Source: Moheibacter sp035515075
Lineage (GTDB): Bacteria > Bacteroidota > Bacteroidia > Flavobacteriales > Weeksellaceae
Reading direction: 5' to 3'
Length of the DNA: 64,000 bases
Assembly (NCBI GenBank): GCA_035515075.1
Contig: DATJBZ010000017.1
Location: forward strand, 62,001-126,000
Shown here: one piece after another, positions 17,523 to 27,284 of the stretch
How positions within the stretch are numbered: the first letter of the stretch is position 1
Layout of the letters: each line of letters begins with the position of its first letter
Position numbers and translations under genes: made by a program
The notes under the pieces: generated by a model
The model's input: only the letters and a program-made list of their open reading frames with translations
The model's database searches: none
What the model was told of the DNA's origin: nothing

Positions 17523-20435
17523 TCAGTAACCGAACAGCTCTTCCAAAGTCAATTCTTGGACATCACCCATTTTCATCACTGCATCCCAATCCAAGTTTTC
17601 TTTGCTACCAATCAAACCTACATTGAATTTCTTTCCTTTGATGTTTTGATTGAAAAATTGTTCCAAATCTTTCATCGTCATTTTCTCTGTCGCTGCATAG
17701 ATGTCCTTATTGATATCATAATCAATCCCTCTATCTTGCAAGCTCATCCAGTAGAAAAACAACTGTGATTTGGTGTAGCGTTTGGTCGAAATTTTCTTCA
17801 AAGCTGCTTGTCTTGAGTTTTGAAATTGGTTTTCTGCCTTTGGCATATTGTTCATCAAATCATGCAAAGCATCCACTGCTTGTGGCAATTTGTTCGCTTG
17901 TGTTCCAATGTAAGCACGCACATAATTGTGTTTTTTCAAATCACTGGCATTCGAAAAGAACGTATAGGCAGAATAAGCCAATGATTTTGACTCACGGATT
18001 TCTTGAAAAACAATTGACGACAAACCAGAACCGAAATATTCATTGAAGATTCCTGAAGCCGGCAACAATTTTCGGTCAAATTTCCCTTCTCTCGATGCCA
18101 TTGAAATTTCGGCTTGAATCATGTCATAAGGCGTGAAATACACCTTTCCATCAGTCGCAGGTTGTGCATATACTTTGGGCGAAGGAATGGCCTTTTTCGC
18201 ACCAAAATGATGGAACTTCTCCAAAGCTTTTTTGGTCGAAGCCAAATCATTTCCATAATAGAAAATGTGGTGTTCATAGTTCAAGAAATTTTTCAACAAC
18301 TGCACCAATTCGTTTGGATTCATCGACTTCAATTCCTTTTCACTCAATTGGTCTCTAAAGCGACTTTCCTTGCCGTACATCGCATAATTGTTCAAAGCAT
18401 TCTGGATGCTTCCTTTTTGGGTTTTGGCATCACCACGGCCTTTCAAAATCAAATCTACATAATTGTCATACGCCTCTTGGTCCGCTTTTGCATCTGCCAA
18501 CAAATGCTCAAACAATTGAATGCCTTCGGCCAAATTCTCTTGCAAACCACTGATGTACACAAAAGTTCTTTCACTGCCTGCACCTACACCGAAATCAATC
18601 CCCAAACGGTAAAATTGTTTTTTGATGTCTTCTGCACTGTACTTTGAAGTGCCTAAATAATCCAAATAATTGATGGCCAATGACAATTTTTTGTCATGGT
18701 CAGAACCCATTTCTGTGATATAATACAAAGATGACAAATCGTTGGTCGTGTTCTTGATCGAAGAAATGTGGGTGTTTTTGATTTTTTCTTTCTGAATCGC
18801 TTGTTTGAAATCCACAAATACAGGCTTGATTTCTTCTACTTTTAATTTTTGGAAATCTTTGTAAAACTGTGATTCATTTTCACGGTTCAAATTCACCGGT
18901 GTGATCCCAGGGTTTTCTACCCGTACCAAATCTTTGTTTTCTCCTTGTCTTTTGTACACCACCACATAATTGTCTTTGTAGTGTTCATTGGCAAATTTTA
19001 CAATGTCCGCTTTGGTAATTTTGGACAAATCATCCAAATAAGTCACAACATCGTTCCATTGTTGCTCCAGAATAAATGAATCATACATCATCGTGGCCAA
19101 AGCATCTGCGTTTTCCAATACTTGTTGTTCTTGTTTTTTCAAATCATTCACTACCGCTTCCAACAACCAATCTTCAAATTCTCCTTTTTTGATCAATTCA
19201 ATTTGTTGCAACACCAAATCCCGCGCTTCTTCCAAAGTTTGCCCTTCTTTTGGCATGGCATTAAAAGTATGCGCAGAATAATCTTTCATGATTTGCGGAT
19301 AAGAACCTGCATACTGCATCAATTGTTTTTGGTTGATGTTCAAATCGATCAATCCCGCCGCACTGTTGCTCAACAACATGTCCATGATTTTCAAATACTT
19401 GGCTTCTTGGGTTTTTGCACCACCCAAACGGAAAGCAAATTGCAAACGCTCAGCCGATGGACTGAACACTTCGATGCTTTTGATGCCTTTCAAAGCAGGC
19501 TCATTGGCCACATAACGTTTGGGTTCTGGGCCTTTTTTGTATTGACCAAAATAACGATCCACCATTTGAATCGTTTTGTCAAATTCGAAATCACCCACCA
19601 AAACCACTGCCATGTTGTTCGGAATATAATATTCCTCAAAATAAGCATTGATTGCCTTCAATGAAGGGTTTTTCAAGTGCTCTGAAGTACCAATGGTCGT
19701 TTGGGTTCCATAATGTGAAGTTGGGAACAAGTTCTCCATCAAAGCATAATGAATCAAACGAAAATCATTGTCTTGTGCCCGGTTAAATTCTTCATAAACC
19801 GCTTCCAATTCGGTGTGAAACAATCTCAAAACCAATTCAGAGAAACGCTCAGACTCGATGTACATCCACTTTTCCAATTCATTCGCTGGAATGTTATTTT
19901 TGTACACCGTTTCATCAAACCAAGTGTGCGCATTGGTCGCAGTTGCGCCCAAAGAAGAAATCATCTTGTCGTATTCGTTCGCCACGGCATAGTTGGCAGC
20001 AATGTTTGAAATCGAGTCAATCTGACGATACAACTGAGCTTTCTTATCTACATTCGGCTCTGCTTTGTGCGCTTCATACAAATCTGAAATTTGTTGCAAA
20101 TACACTTTTTCTGTTTCCCAATTGTGCGAACCGATCTTGGAAGTTCCTTTGAACAACATGTGCTCTAAATAATGCGCCAAACCTGTGTTGTCCTCCGGAT
20201 CATTGTTGGATCCCGTACGAACAGGAATGTAGGTTTGAATTCTTGGTTCATCTTTATTTTGTGCCAAATAAACCTTCAACCCATTGTCCAATGTATAAAT
20301 TCTCGCATGAGAAGGATCGTTCTCAACCGTTTCATAATTGTAACCGTTGGCATCTTTTTTATGGACGGTTTGGGCTTGGGCCAGCAAACTGACCGAACCA
20401 ATCAAACATCCAATGATAATCATTCTTTTAATCAT
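17523..20435 (-). CDS. M16 family zinc metallopeptidase
   Basis: A 970-residue exported peptidase with a signal peptide ending in LLAQAQ (about residue 22). The inverted zinc motif HYLEH lies at 88-92 (H88, E91, H92). The distal acidic ligand is E215 or E216 in AVYEEF. The length matches two M16 repeats in one chain (pitrilysin-like); the second half lacks the zinc motif, as expected for the non-catalytic repeat. It would degrade peptides in the periplasm or at the outer membrane. Its own promoter element and terminators on both sides make it monocistronic. Confidence 0.92.
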   Translation of the reverse strand: MIKRMIIIGCLIGSVSLLAQAQTVHKKDANGYNYETVENDPSHARIYTLDNGLKVYLAQNKDEPRIQTYIPVRTGSNNDPEDNTGLAHYLEHMLFKGTSKIGSHNWETEKVYLQQISDLYEAHKAEPNVDKKAQLYRQIDSISNIAANYAVANEYDKMISSLGATATNAHTWFDETVYKNNIPANELEKWMYIESERFSELVLRLFHTELEAVYEEFNRAQDNDFRLIHYALMENLFPTSHYGTQTTIGTSEHLKNPSLKAINAYFEEYYIPNNMAVVLVGDFEFDKTIQMVDRYFGQYKKGPEPKRYVANEPALKGIKSIEVFSPSAERLQFAFRLGGAKTQEAKYLKIMDMLLSNSAAGLIDLNINQKQLMQYAGSYPQIMKDYSAHTFNAMPKEGQTLEEARDLVLQQIELIKKGEFEDWLLEAVVNDLKKQEQQVLENADALATMMYDSFILEQQWNDVVTYLDDLSKITKADIVKFANEHYKDNYVVVYKRQGENKDLVRVENPGITPVNLNRENESQFYKDFQKLKVEEIKPVFVDFKQAIQKEKIKNTHISSIKNTTNDLSSLYYITEMGSDHDKKLSLAINYLDYLGTSKYSAEDIKKQFYRLGIDFGVGAGSERTFVYISGLQENLAEGIQLFEHLLADAKADQEAYDNYVDLILKGRGDAKTQKGSIQNALNNYAMYGKESRFRDQLSEKELKSMNPNELVQLLKNFLNYEHHIFYYGNDLASTKKALEKFHHFGAKKAIPSPKVYAQPATDGKVYFTPYDMIQAEISMASREGKFDRKLLPASGIFNEYFGSGLSSIVFQEIRESKSLAYSAYTFFSNASDLKKHNYVRAYIGTQANKLPQAVDALHDLMNNMPKAENQFQNSRQAALKKISTKRYTKSQLFFYWMSLQDRGIDYDINKDIYAATEKMTMKDLEQFFNQNIKGKKFNVGLIGSKENLDWDAVMKMGDVQELTLEELFGY

Positions 20436-20456
20436 ATGTTATATTTTTACTGCATC

Positions 20457-20464
20457 CAAATATA
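20457..20464 (-). promoter_or_regulatory. Candidate -7 promoter element (TATATTTG)
   Basis: Reads TATATTTG on the minus strand, 21 bases before the M16 peptidase ATG. It fits TAnnTTTG. No clear -33 element is seen. Confidence 0.4.
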
Positions 20465-20607
20465 AGCAAAGTGTTTTGGCTGTAATGCATTTTGGCTTCT
20501 CCAAAAATTCAAACAAAAGTCTAATTTCCGTGAATTTGATGGGCCATTTTAAATTAAACTGAAAAGAAAAGAGGAAGAATTGCACCAAACTGTGGCAGTC
20601 AACAATC

Positions 20608-20648
20608 AAAAAGCCTCTTTATTTTTCAACAAAACAAAGAGGCTTTTT
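20608..20648 (-). terminator. Rho-independent terminator of the 4-TM gene
   Basis: Inverted repeat AAAAAGCCTCTTT / AAAGAGGCTTTTT with a 15-base loop, 20 bases after the 4-TM gene stop on the minus strand. The stem ends in a T-run. Confidence 0.85.
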
Positions 20649-20668
20649 CATAAAAAAATGAAGAAATT

Positions 20669-21085
20669 TTATCCTAACCAAGCATTCCATGGAATTCTGG
20701 ACAATACCAATGCCAAACCAATCAATGCAAAAACTACGGTCATGGGCTGTACAGTCTCAGACTTTTTCACTTTTGAATTGGCCACGGTGATGAAAATGAC
20801 AGCCGCAAACATCATCAATGGATGTTCCATGGCATACAATCTCAATTCTGAATTTTTCATCGTTTCATCGGACCATTTTGCGATGGGAGACAAGAAATAA
20901 AGCAAAACGCCCATCAACAATTGAATATGAAAGACCAAAGTGGTGAATAAACTGATTCTTCGGATCGTGGTATCTCTTGATTTTTTGCTAAAAGCATAGT
21001 ACGCCAAAGCAATTAAAAAGACAAAGCCCATCAACAAAGTCAAATAGGCCCAACCGCTGTGAAATTTTTGTAAGAAAAATAACAT
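20669..21085 (-). CDS. Small conserved 4-TM membrane protein
   Basis: A 138-residue protein with about four hydrophobic helices (roughly 10-32, 43-65, 84-104, 112-130) and no signal peptide. Three histidines sit at helix edges (FHSGWAY, FHIQLLMG, EHPLMMF), which recalls the small cytochrome b-like proteins annotated in Flavobacteria. Heme binding is only a possibility and I do not assign a function. It lies downstream of the TonB receptor, but a terminator separates the two, so it may have its own promoter. Confidence 0.65.
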   Translation of the reverse strand: MLFFLQKFHSGWAYLTLLMGFVFLIALAYYAFSKKSRDTTIRRISLFTTLVFHIQLLMGVLLYFLSPIAKWSDETMKNSELRLYAMEHPLMMFAAVIFITVANSKVKKSETVQPMTVVFALIGLALVLSRIPWNAWLG

Positions 21086-21118
21086 ATTTTAAGTATTTAC
21101 TGTGATGAACAAAAATAT

Positions 21119-21148
21119 AAAAAGTCCTCCATTGCTGAAGAACTTTTT
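21119..21148 (-). terminator. Rho-independent terminator of the TonB receptor gene
   Basis: On the minus strand, AAAAAGTTCTTC pairs with GGAGGACTTTTT over 12 positions, including three G-U pairs, with a 7-base loop and a T-run. It lies 20 bases after the receptor stop. Confidence 0.7.
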
Positions 21149-21167
21149 ATTGATAATGTTGATAAAA

Positions 21168-23552
21168 TTAGAAATTCAATTGAATTCCTGCGTTGTAAGT
21201 TCTTCCTAAACCAAATCCATAACCAAAAGCATCTTGTGCAATCACGTATTGGGTATTGGCTAAATTCTTCACATTTCCTCGCAATCTTACTTTCTGCGCG
21301 CCCATTCTTACTTCATAAGAAATTCCAGCATCGATCAAAGCAAAAGGCGAAATGGTGGACTGTCTGTCTGTTTTCGGGTCAAAACTCAATGGATCTACAC
21401 CTGCAAAAGTTGACGCATAATAGTTGAAATCTGCATCAACGGACAAACCTCTTGCGATTTGCAATTGACTTCCTAGACCAAAGGTAAATTGCGCAGCATC
21501 GCCTACTTTGATGCCAGTAAAATCACGCTCTCCGAATTCGGTCAAATTGAAATCTGCATCTCTTGCCAAAACTCTGGAAGCACCATCATATTGCCAATCC
21601 CCCAAAGAAGCATAACCTCTGAACATCCAGTTTCTGGTAATTTTCGCCATGAAATCTACCTCAATTCCTTTGTGAACTTGGGTGATGTTTGGATACATGA
21701 AAGTATAGTCCGCACCATCGATCTGTCCAGAAGCGGTATCAAAACGATTGGCCCATTCTGTGTGGTACAAGTTGACGTTGACTTTCAAATTTCTGGTGTT
21801 GTAACGGTAGCCTACTTCAAAACCTGTGATTTCTTCATTGTCCACTTTGGGCTCAAACAAATCCACTGTGTTGGGTACAAAAATATTGTCTAAGTAAGGT
21901 TGACGAGAATAGAATCCTACGTTTCCAAAGATCGCATTTTCTTCATTGAAACTGAAAGCCATCCCTCCTTTGATGTTGTAACCCATTTTGTTGACTTTGT
22001 CAGATTGAGCTTCAGTAGCGTAATTCCAACGGTCGTATTTCACATATGACTGGTTCGAAATTGCTCCTTGTGCAAAAGCTGAAAATCCACCCATCGCAAA
22101 TTCCAATTGCCCAAAACCACCTTGGTAGTTGATTTGTTCTGAATTATCATAGGCCACTCTTTGGTTTTCGTCTGCACTGTTGAACAAAGCTTTCCAAGGG
22201 TTTGCTTCAAATACATCGGTAACAATGTACGGCTCTGCACCGTCAAATCTTTTGGTTTCCTGCCATCCTTTCAATCCCAATAAGTCGGATACTTGACGGT
22301 AGTGGTCTCCTTTGTAAAAACGCATATCTGCCCCAACATTCAAGGTTAAAAACGAATTGATGTTGTAGTTTAAATTGGTCACTGTTCCGTACCAAAAGTG
22401 GTTGTTCACTGAACCGCGGATCGCACCATTTTTAAATCCACCACCATTGTTTCCAATGCCATCTGTATCGGCCAAGTTGTTGTTGTAAATTTGGGTGAAA
22501 TCAATCAAACCATCTGAAGTCAATAGGTTGGTTGTGTTTCCAGAACTTCCTAAATTTCCAGTTCCACCCCCTCTACCCAAAGAAGCATAAACTACGGTAG
22601 ACAAAGACAAATCGTTGTTGATCGTCCAATCCCAGTTCAAATTCGCTACAGGTTTGTGGTAATAATTTCTTCTAAAGTTCTTCGCTTCACCATTTAAAAA
22701 ACCATAGGTATTGTTGTATTTTTTGTCAAAACCACCTTTTTCCCATTGTTTTTCACTTTTGGTTGAATAATTCTGGTCGTGCCACTGGGGTGCACCAAAA
22801 ATCATCAAGTTCAAATTGTGTCTTTCGTTCGGTTGGTAACCTACAGAGAAGAAATAACTCTGGCCTTGACCAGCAGTTCCTCTTGAAAATTTGCGGTGAC
22901 CTTCCCAATAATCGATCAACATCGAGAAACCCCATTTTCCTTTCAGCCCCGTATCATACGCCACGGTTCCTTTGAAATAACTGTCATTTCCCATGACAAA
23001 ACGCGCCATTCCACCTTGCTGTTTCTCAGTCGCTTTGGTCACAATGTTGACCGTTCCACCCACCGATGAAATCGCCAATTTTGATGAACCCAAACCACGT
23101 TGTACTTGAATCACATTGGCCACATCGGTCAATGAACTCCAGTTGGACCAATACATATTCCCGTCTTCCATGCCGTTGATCGGTTGACCATTCAGCAAAT
23201 AAGCCGTATTGGATTGGTCAAACCCTCTCAAGAACATCTTGGAATCTCCAAATCCACCTTGTTGTCCAGCGACATAAACGGATGGCGTGTTTTTCAAAAT
23301 CTCTGGAAACTCAACGTTTCCTACTGCTTTGTCTTGTATTTCTTGTCTTGAAATCGTGGAAGAGGCCACTGGCGTTTTTCGGTCTTCTTCTAAGTCAATC
23401 AGCCCTCTTGCGACGATCACAGTTTCTGAAAGCAAAACACTGTCATCATAATCAATGGAGTCGGTCAATTCAGGATCTACCTGTCCATAAACCAAGGAAA
23501 TTCCACCAAAAAATAATAAAAATGAATGCCAAATAATTGGATGTTTTCTCAT
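21168..23552 (-). CDS. TonB-dependent outer-membrane receptor
   Basis: A 794-residue receptor with a signal peptide (about 1-23), a plug domain (about 45-175; QEIQDKAVGNVEFPEIL, RGFDQSNTAYLLNGQPING, VQRGLGSSKLAISSVGGTVNIV) and a 22-strand-type barrel ending in the outer-membrane terminal phenylalanine. ETVIVAR near residue 44 could be the TonB box. It lacks the long carboxypeptidase-like N-terminal domain of SusC proteins, so an iron, siderophore or metal substrate is more likely than glycan, but nothing adjacent identifies it. No riboswitch or Fur-like site was recognised upstream. Confidence 0.92.
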   Translation of the reverse strand: MRKHPIIWHSFLLFFGGISLVYGQVDPELTDSIDYDDSVLLSETVIVARGLIDLEEDRKTPVASSTISRQEIQDKAVGNVEFPEILKNTPSVYVAGQQGGFGDSKMFLRGFDQSNTAYLLNGQPINGMEDGNMYWSNWSSLTDVANVIQVQRGLGSSKLAISSVGGTVNIVTKATEKQQGGMARFVMGNDSYFKGTVAYDTGLKGKWGFSMLIDYWEGHRKFSRGTAGQGQSYFFSVGYQPNERHNLNLMIFGAPQWHDQNYSTKSEKQWEKGGFDKKYNNTYGFLNGEAKNFRRNYYHKPVANLNWDWTINNDLSLSTVVYASLGRGGGTGNLGSSGNTTNLLTSDGLIDFTQIYNNNLADTDGIGNNGGGFKNGAIRGSVNNHFWYGTVTNLNYNINSFLTLNVGADMRFYKGDHYRQVSDLLGLKGWQETKRFDGAEPYIVTDVFEANPWKALFNSADENQRVAYDNSEQINYQGGFGQLEFAMGGFSAFAQGAISNQSYVKYDRWNYATEAQSDKVNKMGYNIKGGMAFSFNEENAIFGNVGFYSRQPYLDNIFVPNTVDLFEPKVDNEEITGFEVGYRYNTRNLKVNVNLYHTEWANRFDTASGQIDGADYTFMYPNITQVHKGIEVDFMAKITRNWMFRGYASLGDWQYDGASRVLARDADFNLTEFGERDFTGIKVGDAAQFTFGLGSQLQIARGLSVDADFNYYASTFAGVDPLSFDPKTDRQSTISPFALIDAGISYEVRMGAQKVRLRGNVKNLANTQYVIAQDAFGYGFGLGRTYNAGIQLNF

Positions 23553-23577
23553 TGTACTGCATTTGTAAATTACACTG

Positions 23578-23585
23578 CAAAACTA
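23578..23585 (-). promoter_or_regulatory. Candidate -7 promoter element (TAGTTTTG)
   Basis: Reads TAGTTTTG on the minus strand, 25 bases before the TonB receptor ATG. It fits TAnnTTTG. Confidence 0.4.
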
Positions 23586-23652
23586 AGGAAACTTGAATCG
23601 GATGAGGTTAAAAAATCATTATAAATAAGTTACCTTTTTACTAAGCATTCAT

Positions 23653-24516
23653 TTACCTAATTGCTTTCAGGCTCATGTCTTTGTTGGGCGAGGAGTGGAT
23701 GATGGCACCAGAAGAAATAAAGTCAACACCTGTTGCGGCTACCTCGCGAATGGTCGCCAAAGTAATGCCACCAGAAGCTTCGGTTTGGCATTGTGTTCCG
23801 ACGATAGCAACAGCCTCACGCATCATTTCATTCGACATATTGTCCAACATGATCACATCGACTTTTCCCGTGGACAAAGCTTCTTTGACTTCATCTAAAT
23901 TCCGGGTTTCTACTTCAATTTTTAATGATTTTTTAATGGAAGCTAAATAATCCACCGTTGCGGCTACGGCTTGAGCAATGCCACCAGCATAATCGTTGTG
24001 GTTGTCTTTCAACATCACCATGTCATACAATCCATACCTGTGATTGGCTGCACCACCAATGGCCACAGCCCACTTTTCACACATTCTAAAATTCGGTGTT
24101 GTTTTTCGGGTATCCAAAATTTTCACGTCAAAACCTTCTACTTGCGCCACAACTTCACGTGCATAAGTCGCAATGCCACTCATTCTTTGCATGCAATTCA
24201 ATACCAAACGCTCACAAGTCAAAATTGACCGTGCAGCGCCTTTCACCCGAAAAGCAATGTCGCCCACTTGGGCTGTTTCACCGTCTTTTTTGAGTACTTC
24301 GATGCTTAAATTGGGATCAAAGTGATGAAAGATATCTTGGGCCAATGCAATGCCTGCCAACACGCAATCCTCTTTGATCAACAACTCCGCTTCATCGATC
24401 AACTCAGCCGGAACACTCCCCAAAGTGGAATGGTCGCCATCGCCAATGTCTTCTGCAAATGCTTCCGAAATAAAATGCTTCAAACGCGCTGGCGTTACAT
24501 ATTCAGGTCTATTCAT
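23653..24516 (-). CDS. nadC: Nicotinate-nucleotide pyrophosphorylase (carboxylating)
   Basis: A 287-residue quinolinate phosphoribosyltransferase, converting quinolinate and PRPP to nicotinate mononucleotide in NAD synthesis. Recognised by EDIGDGDHST at the N terminus, LNCMQRMSGIAT, the active-site DTRKTTP, and KWAVAIGGAANHRYGLYD followed by LKDNH, all canonical. Length is normal. nadD, a later step in the pathway, is in this window (38.8 kb) but unlinked. It lies downstream of rpsA, from which a terminator separates it. Confidence 0.95.
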   Translation of the reverse strand: MNRPEYVTPARLKHFISEAFAEDIGDGDHSTLGSVPAELIDEAELLIKEDCVLAGIALAQDIFHHFDPNLSIEVLKKDGETAQVGDIAFRVKGAARSILTCERLVLNCMQRMSGIATYAREVVAQVEGFDVKILDTRKTTPNFRMCEKWAVAIGGAANHRYGLYDMVMLKDNHNDYAGGIAQAVAATVDYLASIKKSLKIEVETRNLDEVKEALSTGKVDVIMLDNMSNEMMREAVAIVGTQCQTEASGGITLATIREVAATGVDFISSGAIIHSSPNKDMSLKAIR

Positions 24517-24615
24517 GTCAAAATTTTTGAAAGGTAAAATTAGGCTTTTTTATAGAAATCTTAGGGTTTCTCCCTTTATTTCTCTGTGAATTGGCGATTG
24601 GATTCAAAATGAATT

Positions 24616-24651
24616 TCAAAAAAAATCCCCAACAGAAACTGCTGGGGATTG
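24616..24651 (-). terminator. Rho-independent terminator of rpsA
   Basis: On the minus strand, AATCCCCAGCAG / CTGTTGGGGATT forms a hairpin with one non-Watson-Crick pair and a TTT loop, followed by an uninterrupted run of eight T. It begins about 24 bases after the rpsA stop. Confidence 0.85.
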
Positions 24652-24673
24652 TTATGGTTAATTTCAAAAGAAA

Positions 24674-26482
24674 TTAATTTCCTTCTCCTTCCATCTTCTT
24701 TTTCAAAGCGGCCAAACCGTCAATGTCACCCAAAGTCGCTGTTTCAGTCGTTTGGTTTTCCATTGCTTTTTTCGCTGCTCTTTCTTCTTCTTCACGGAAA
24801 GTCGCTGTGTGAGAAACTACTACACGACGGAATTCTTTGTTGAATTCAATAACAACAAATTCCAATTCCTCACCCTTTTTCACACGTGAACCATCTTCTT
24901 TTTCCAAAGTTCTGGCTGGTGCAAAGGCTTCTACGTCTACATCTTCAAACTGAATGGTTGCTCCTTTGTCAAAAACATCCACAGCAGTTCCCGTATGGCG
25001 AGTTCCTACCGCATATTTTCCTTCGTACTGATCCCATGGGTTTTCAGTCAGTTGTTTGTGACCTAAACTCAAACGACGTGCTTCAACATCCAATTCCAAT
25101 ACCACAACGTCCAAAACGTCATCTACATTACAGAACTCTGATGGATGCTTGATTTTCTTGGTCCAAGAAAGGTCTGAGATGTAAATCAATCCATCTACGC
25201 CTTCTTCCAATTCTACAAACACACCAAAGTTGGTGAAGTTTCTTACTTTTCCTTTGTGCTGTGAACCTACAGGATATTTCGCTGTGATGTCCGTCCAAGG
25301 ATCTGGCGTCAATTGTTTGATACCCAAAGACATTTTTCTTTCGTCTCTGTCCAAAGTCAAAATAACCGCTTCTACTTCATCCCCAACTTTTACAAAGTCT
25401 TGGGCTGAACGCAAATGCGTTGACCATGACATTTCAGAAACGTGGATCAAACCTTCTACACCTGGCGCTACTTCAACGAATGCACCGTAATCAGCCAATA
25501 CCACTACTTTTCCTTTTACTGTATCTCCAACTTTCAATCCTTGATCCAAAGCTTCCCAAGGGTGTTTTTCCAATTGTTTGATACCCAACTGGATTCTTGT
25601 TTTGTCTTCGTCGAAATCCAAGATAACCACATTGACTTTCTGTCCATCTTCCAAAATTTCTGAAGGATGGTTGATTCTTGACCAAGAAAGGTCAGTGATA
25701 TGGATCAAACCGTCAACACCACCCAAGTCAATGAACACACCATAAGAAGTGATGTTTTTCACCTCACCTTCTAAGACTTGTCCTTTTTCAAGTTGTGCAA
25801 CGATTTCTTTTTTCTGCTCTTCAATGTCAGCTTCAATCAACGCTTTGTGAGAAACTACCACGTTTTTGAATTCTGGGTTAATTTTAACCACTTTGAATTC
25901 CATTGATTTACCAACATATTGTTCGTAATCACGGATCGGCTTCACATCGATTTGAGAACCTGGCAAGAAAGCTTCAATACCAAATACATCAACGATCATA
26001 CCTCCTTTGGTACGTGCTTTAATGTATCCATTGATGATTTCTTGGGTATCGTGTGCTTTGTTTACAGCATCCCAAGCGTTCAATGTTCTTGCTTTTCTGT
26101 GCGAAAGAATCAATTGTCCGTTTTTGTCTTCACGAACATCTACCATTACCTCAACTTGGTCGCCTAAAGCTAAATTTGGGTTGTAACGGAATTCGTTCAA
26201 TGAAATCACACCTTCTGATTTGAAGTTGATGTCAACGATCACTTCTTTGTCAGTCAAACGTACTACTTTTCCTTTGAAAACGGCATTTTCATCCAAATCT
26301 TCTAAGGTATCATCGTACATTTTTTCCAACTCCGCTTTCTCTTTACGATCGGCTTCGTTCAATCCTGACTCAAATGATTCCCAGTCAAATTCTTCTGTTG
26401 GTACGTTGGCGTTGATTTGAGAAACATCGGTATTCAAGTGCAATACGTCTTCTGTTTCTTCGTGTTTTGTCTCTTCTGACAT
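24674..26482 (-). CDS. rpsA: 30S ribosomal protein S1
   Basis: About 602 residues with six S1 RNA-binding repeats. The clearest are repeats 3-5 (GVFIDLGGVDGLIHITDLSW, GAFVEVAPGVEGLIHVSEMSW and GVFVELEEGVDGLIYISDLSW). I chose ATG 26482 (MSEETKHEE) because the acidic N terminus begins there; the frame stays open for 28 more codons but they look like leader sequence. S1 binds mRNA at the small subunit and is thought to matter for initiation in organisms that rarely use Shine-Dalgarno pairing, as here. A 221-bp divergent spacer separates it from the GNAT gene. I see no clear TAnnTTTG box in it. Confidence 0.93.
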   Translation of the reverse strand: MSEETKHEETEDVLHLNTDVSQINANVPTEEFDWESFESGLNEADRKEKAELEKMYDDTLEDLDENAVFKGKVVRLTDKEVIVDINFKSEGVISLNEFRYNPNLALGDQVEVMVDVREDKNGQLILSHRKARTLNAWDAVNKAHDTQEIINGYIKARTKGGMIVDVFGIEAFLPGSQIDVKPIRDYEQYVGKSMEFKVVKINPEFKNVVVSHKALIEADIEEQKKEIVAQLEKGQVLEGEVKNITSYGVFIDLGGVDGLIHITDLSWSRINHPSEILEDGQKVNVVILDFDEDKTRIQLGIKQLEKHPWEALDQGLKVGDTVKGKVVVLADYGAFVEVAPGVEGLIHVSEMSWSTHLRSAQDFVKVGDEVEAVILTLDRDERKMSLGIKQLTPDPWTDITAKYPVGSQHKGKVRNFTNFGVFVELEEGVDGLIYISDLSWTKKIKHPSEFCNVDDVLDVVVLELDVEARRLSLGHKQLTENPWDQYEGKYAVGTRHTGTAVDVFDKGATIQFEDVDVEAFAPARTLEKEDGSRVKKGEELEFVVIEFNKEFRRVVVSHTATFREEEERAAKKAMENQTTETATLGDIDGLAALKKKMEGEGN

Positions 26483-26703
26483 AATTTTAAAATTTGTATC
26501 CCAAAGTTGCCTTGTTGAAAGGTGCGGAAACAAGACCTTGAGAGTGGTTAAACTTGTGTAATTCAATACTTTGTTTCAAAATCCGCCAAAGTGGGTGCAA
26601 AATTAATCAATTTGTTTCATTTGACAATGAATCTGTTAGGCTTTTTTTATTTCTTATTTCACCCTAACATTGTGTGAAGTTTGAAGCCCATAAAAAATAC
26701 CCC

Positions 26704-27210
26704 ATGAATTGGAAGATCAGAAAAGCAACTTTAACGGACGCAAACGCCATTTGGACTTTGTTGCAAATTGCCATAGCACGTAGAAAAGCAGACGGTAGCC
26801 AACAATGGCAAAATGGCTATCCCAATCCCAAATCGGTAGAAAATGACATCAAAAATGGCTTTGCCTATGTCATGACACGCGACGATGAAATCATCGGTAC
26901 AGCCGCTTTGATCATCAATGATGAACCCACTTATGAAAACATCGATGGCGCTTGGTTGTCTGACGAAGACTTTATGGTCGTCCACCGCGTGAGCGTTTCT
27001 GACAAAGTGCTGGGCAAAGGAATCGCCACCAAATTTTTTGAATTGATGGAAGGTGTCGCGCTTGAACAACAAATATTCAACATTAAAATCGACACCAACT
27101 TCGACAATTTAGCCATGCTAAGGATTTTAGAAAAATTGAATTATGTCTATTGTGGCGAAATTCAAGTCCAAGATGGAAAGCGAAAAGCATTTCAGAAAGT
27201 TTTGAAATAA
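26704..27210 (+). CDS. GNAT family N-acetyltransferase
   Basis: About 168 residues from ATG 26704 (MNWKIRKATLTDANAIW), the usual GNAT opening; the frame extends 10 codons upstream to a GTG, which seems unnecessary. The acetyl-CoA binding motif A is VVHRVSVSDKVLGKGIATKFF, and TNFDNLAMLRILEKLNYVYCG is the conserved C-terminal helix-strand. The substrate is unknown. It precedes tgt by about 75 bases, but tgt has its own promoter-like box. Confidence 0.85.
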   Translation: MNWKIRKATLTDANAIWTLLQIAIARRKADGSQQWQNGYPNPKSVENDIKNGFAYVMTRDDEIIGTAALIINDEPTYENIDGAWLSDEDFMVVHRVSVSDKVLGKGIATKFFELMEGVALEQQIFNIKIDTNFDNLAMLRILEKLNYVYCGEIQVQDGKRKAFQKVLK

Positions 27211-27271
27211 AGCGGAAAACATCCCCTTGCAATTCCTCAAAACTCTGCCATCATATCCAAGGAAACATACT

Positions 27272-27279
27272 TATCTTTG
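27272..27279 (+). promoter_or_regulatory. Candidate -7 promoter element of tgt (TATCTTTG)
   Basis: TATCTTTG ends five bases before the tgt ATG, so the start of transcription would coincide with the start codon, giving a leaderless mRNA. Confidence 0.5.
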
Positions 27280-27284
27280 CTGCC

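Noticed and set aside
24883..24888. Further CACGTG cores (also at 16582 and 24156) as extra parS sites.
   Set aside because: Their flanks do not form the TGTTnCACGTGnAACA palindrome; they lie inside coding sequence.
17523..26482. An iron- or B12-controlled riboswitch or Fur box near the TonB receptor.
   Set aside because: The 100-bp upstream spacer is AT-rich and shows no conserved riboswitch core or Fur-like palindrome.
27150..27284. A 45-codon N-terminal extension of Tgt, and similar upstream extensions of Pth, HolB, MlaE, MlaF, CoaX and RpsA.
   Set aside because: Each starts upstream of a normal family N terminus, often over a promoter box or another gene, and shows no family similarity.
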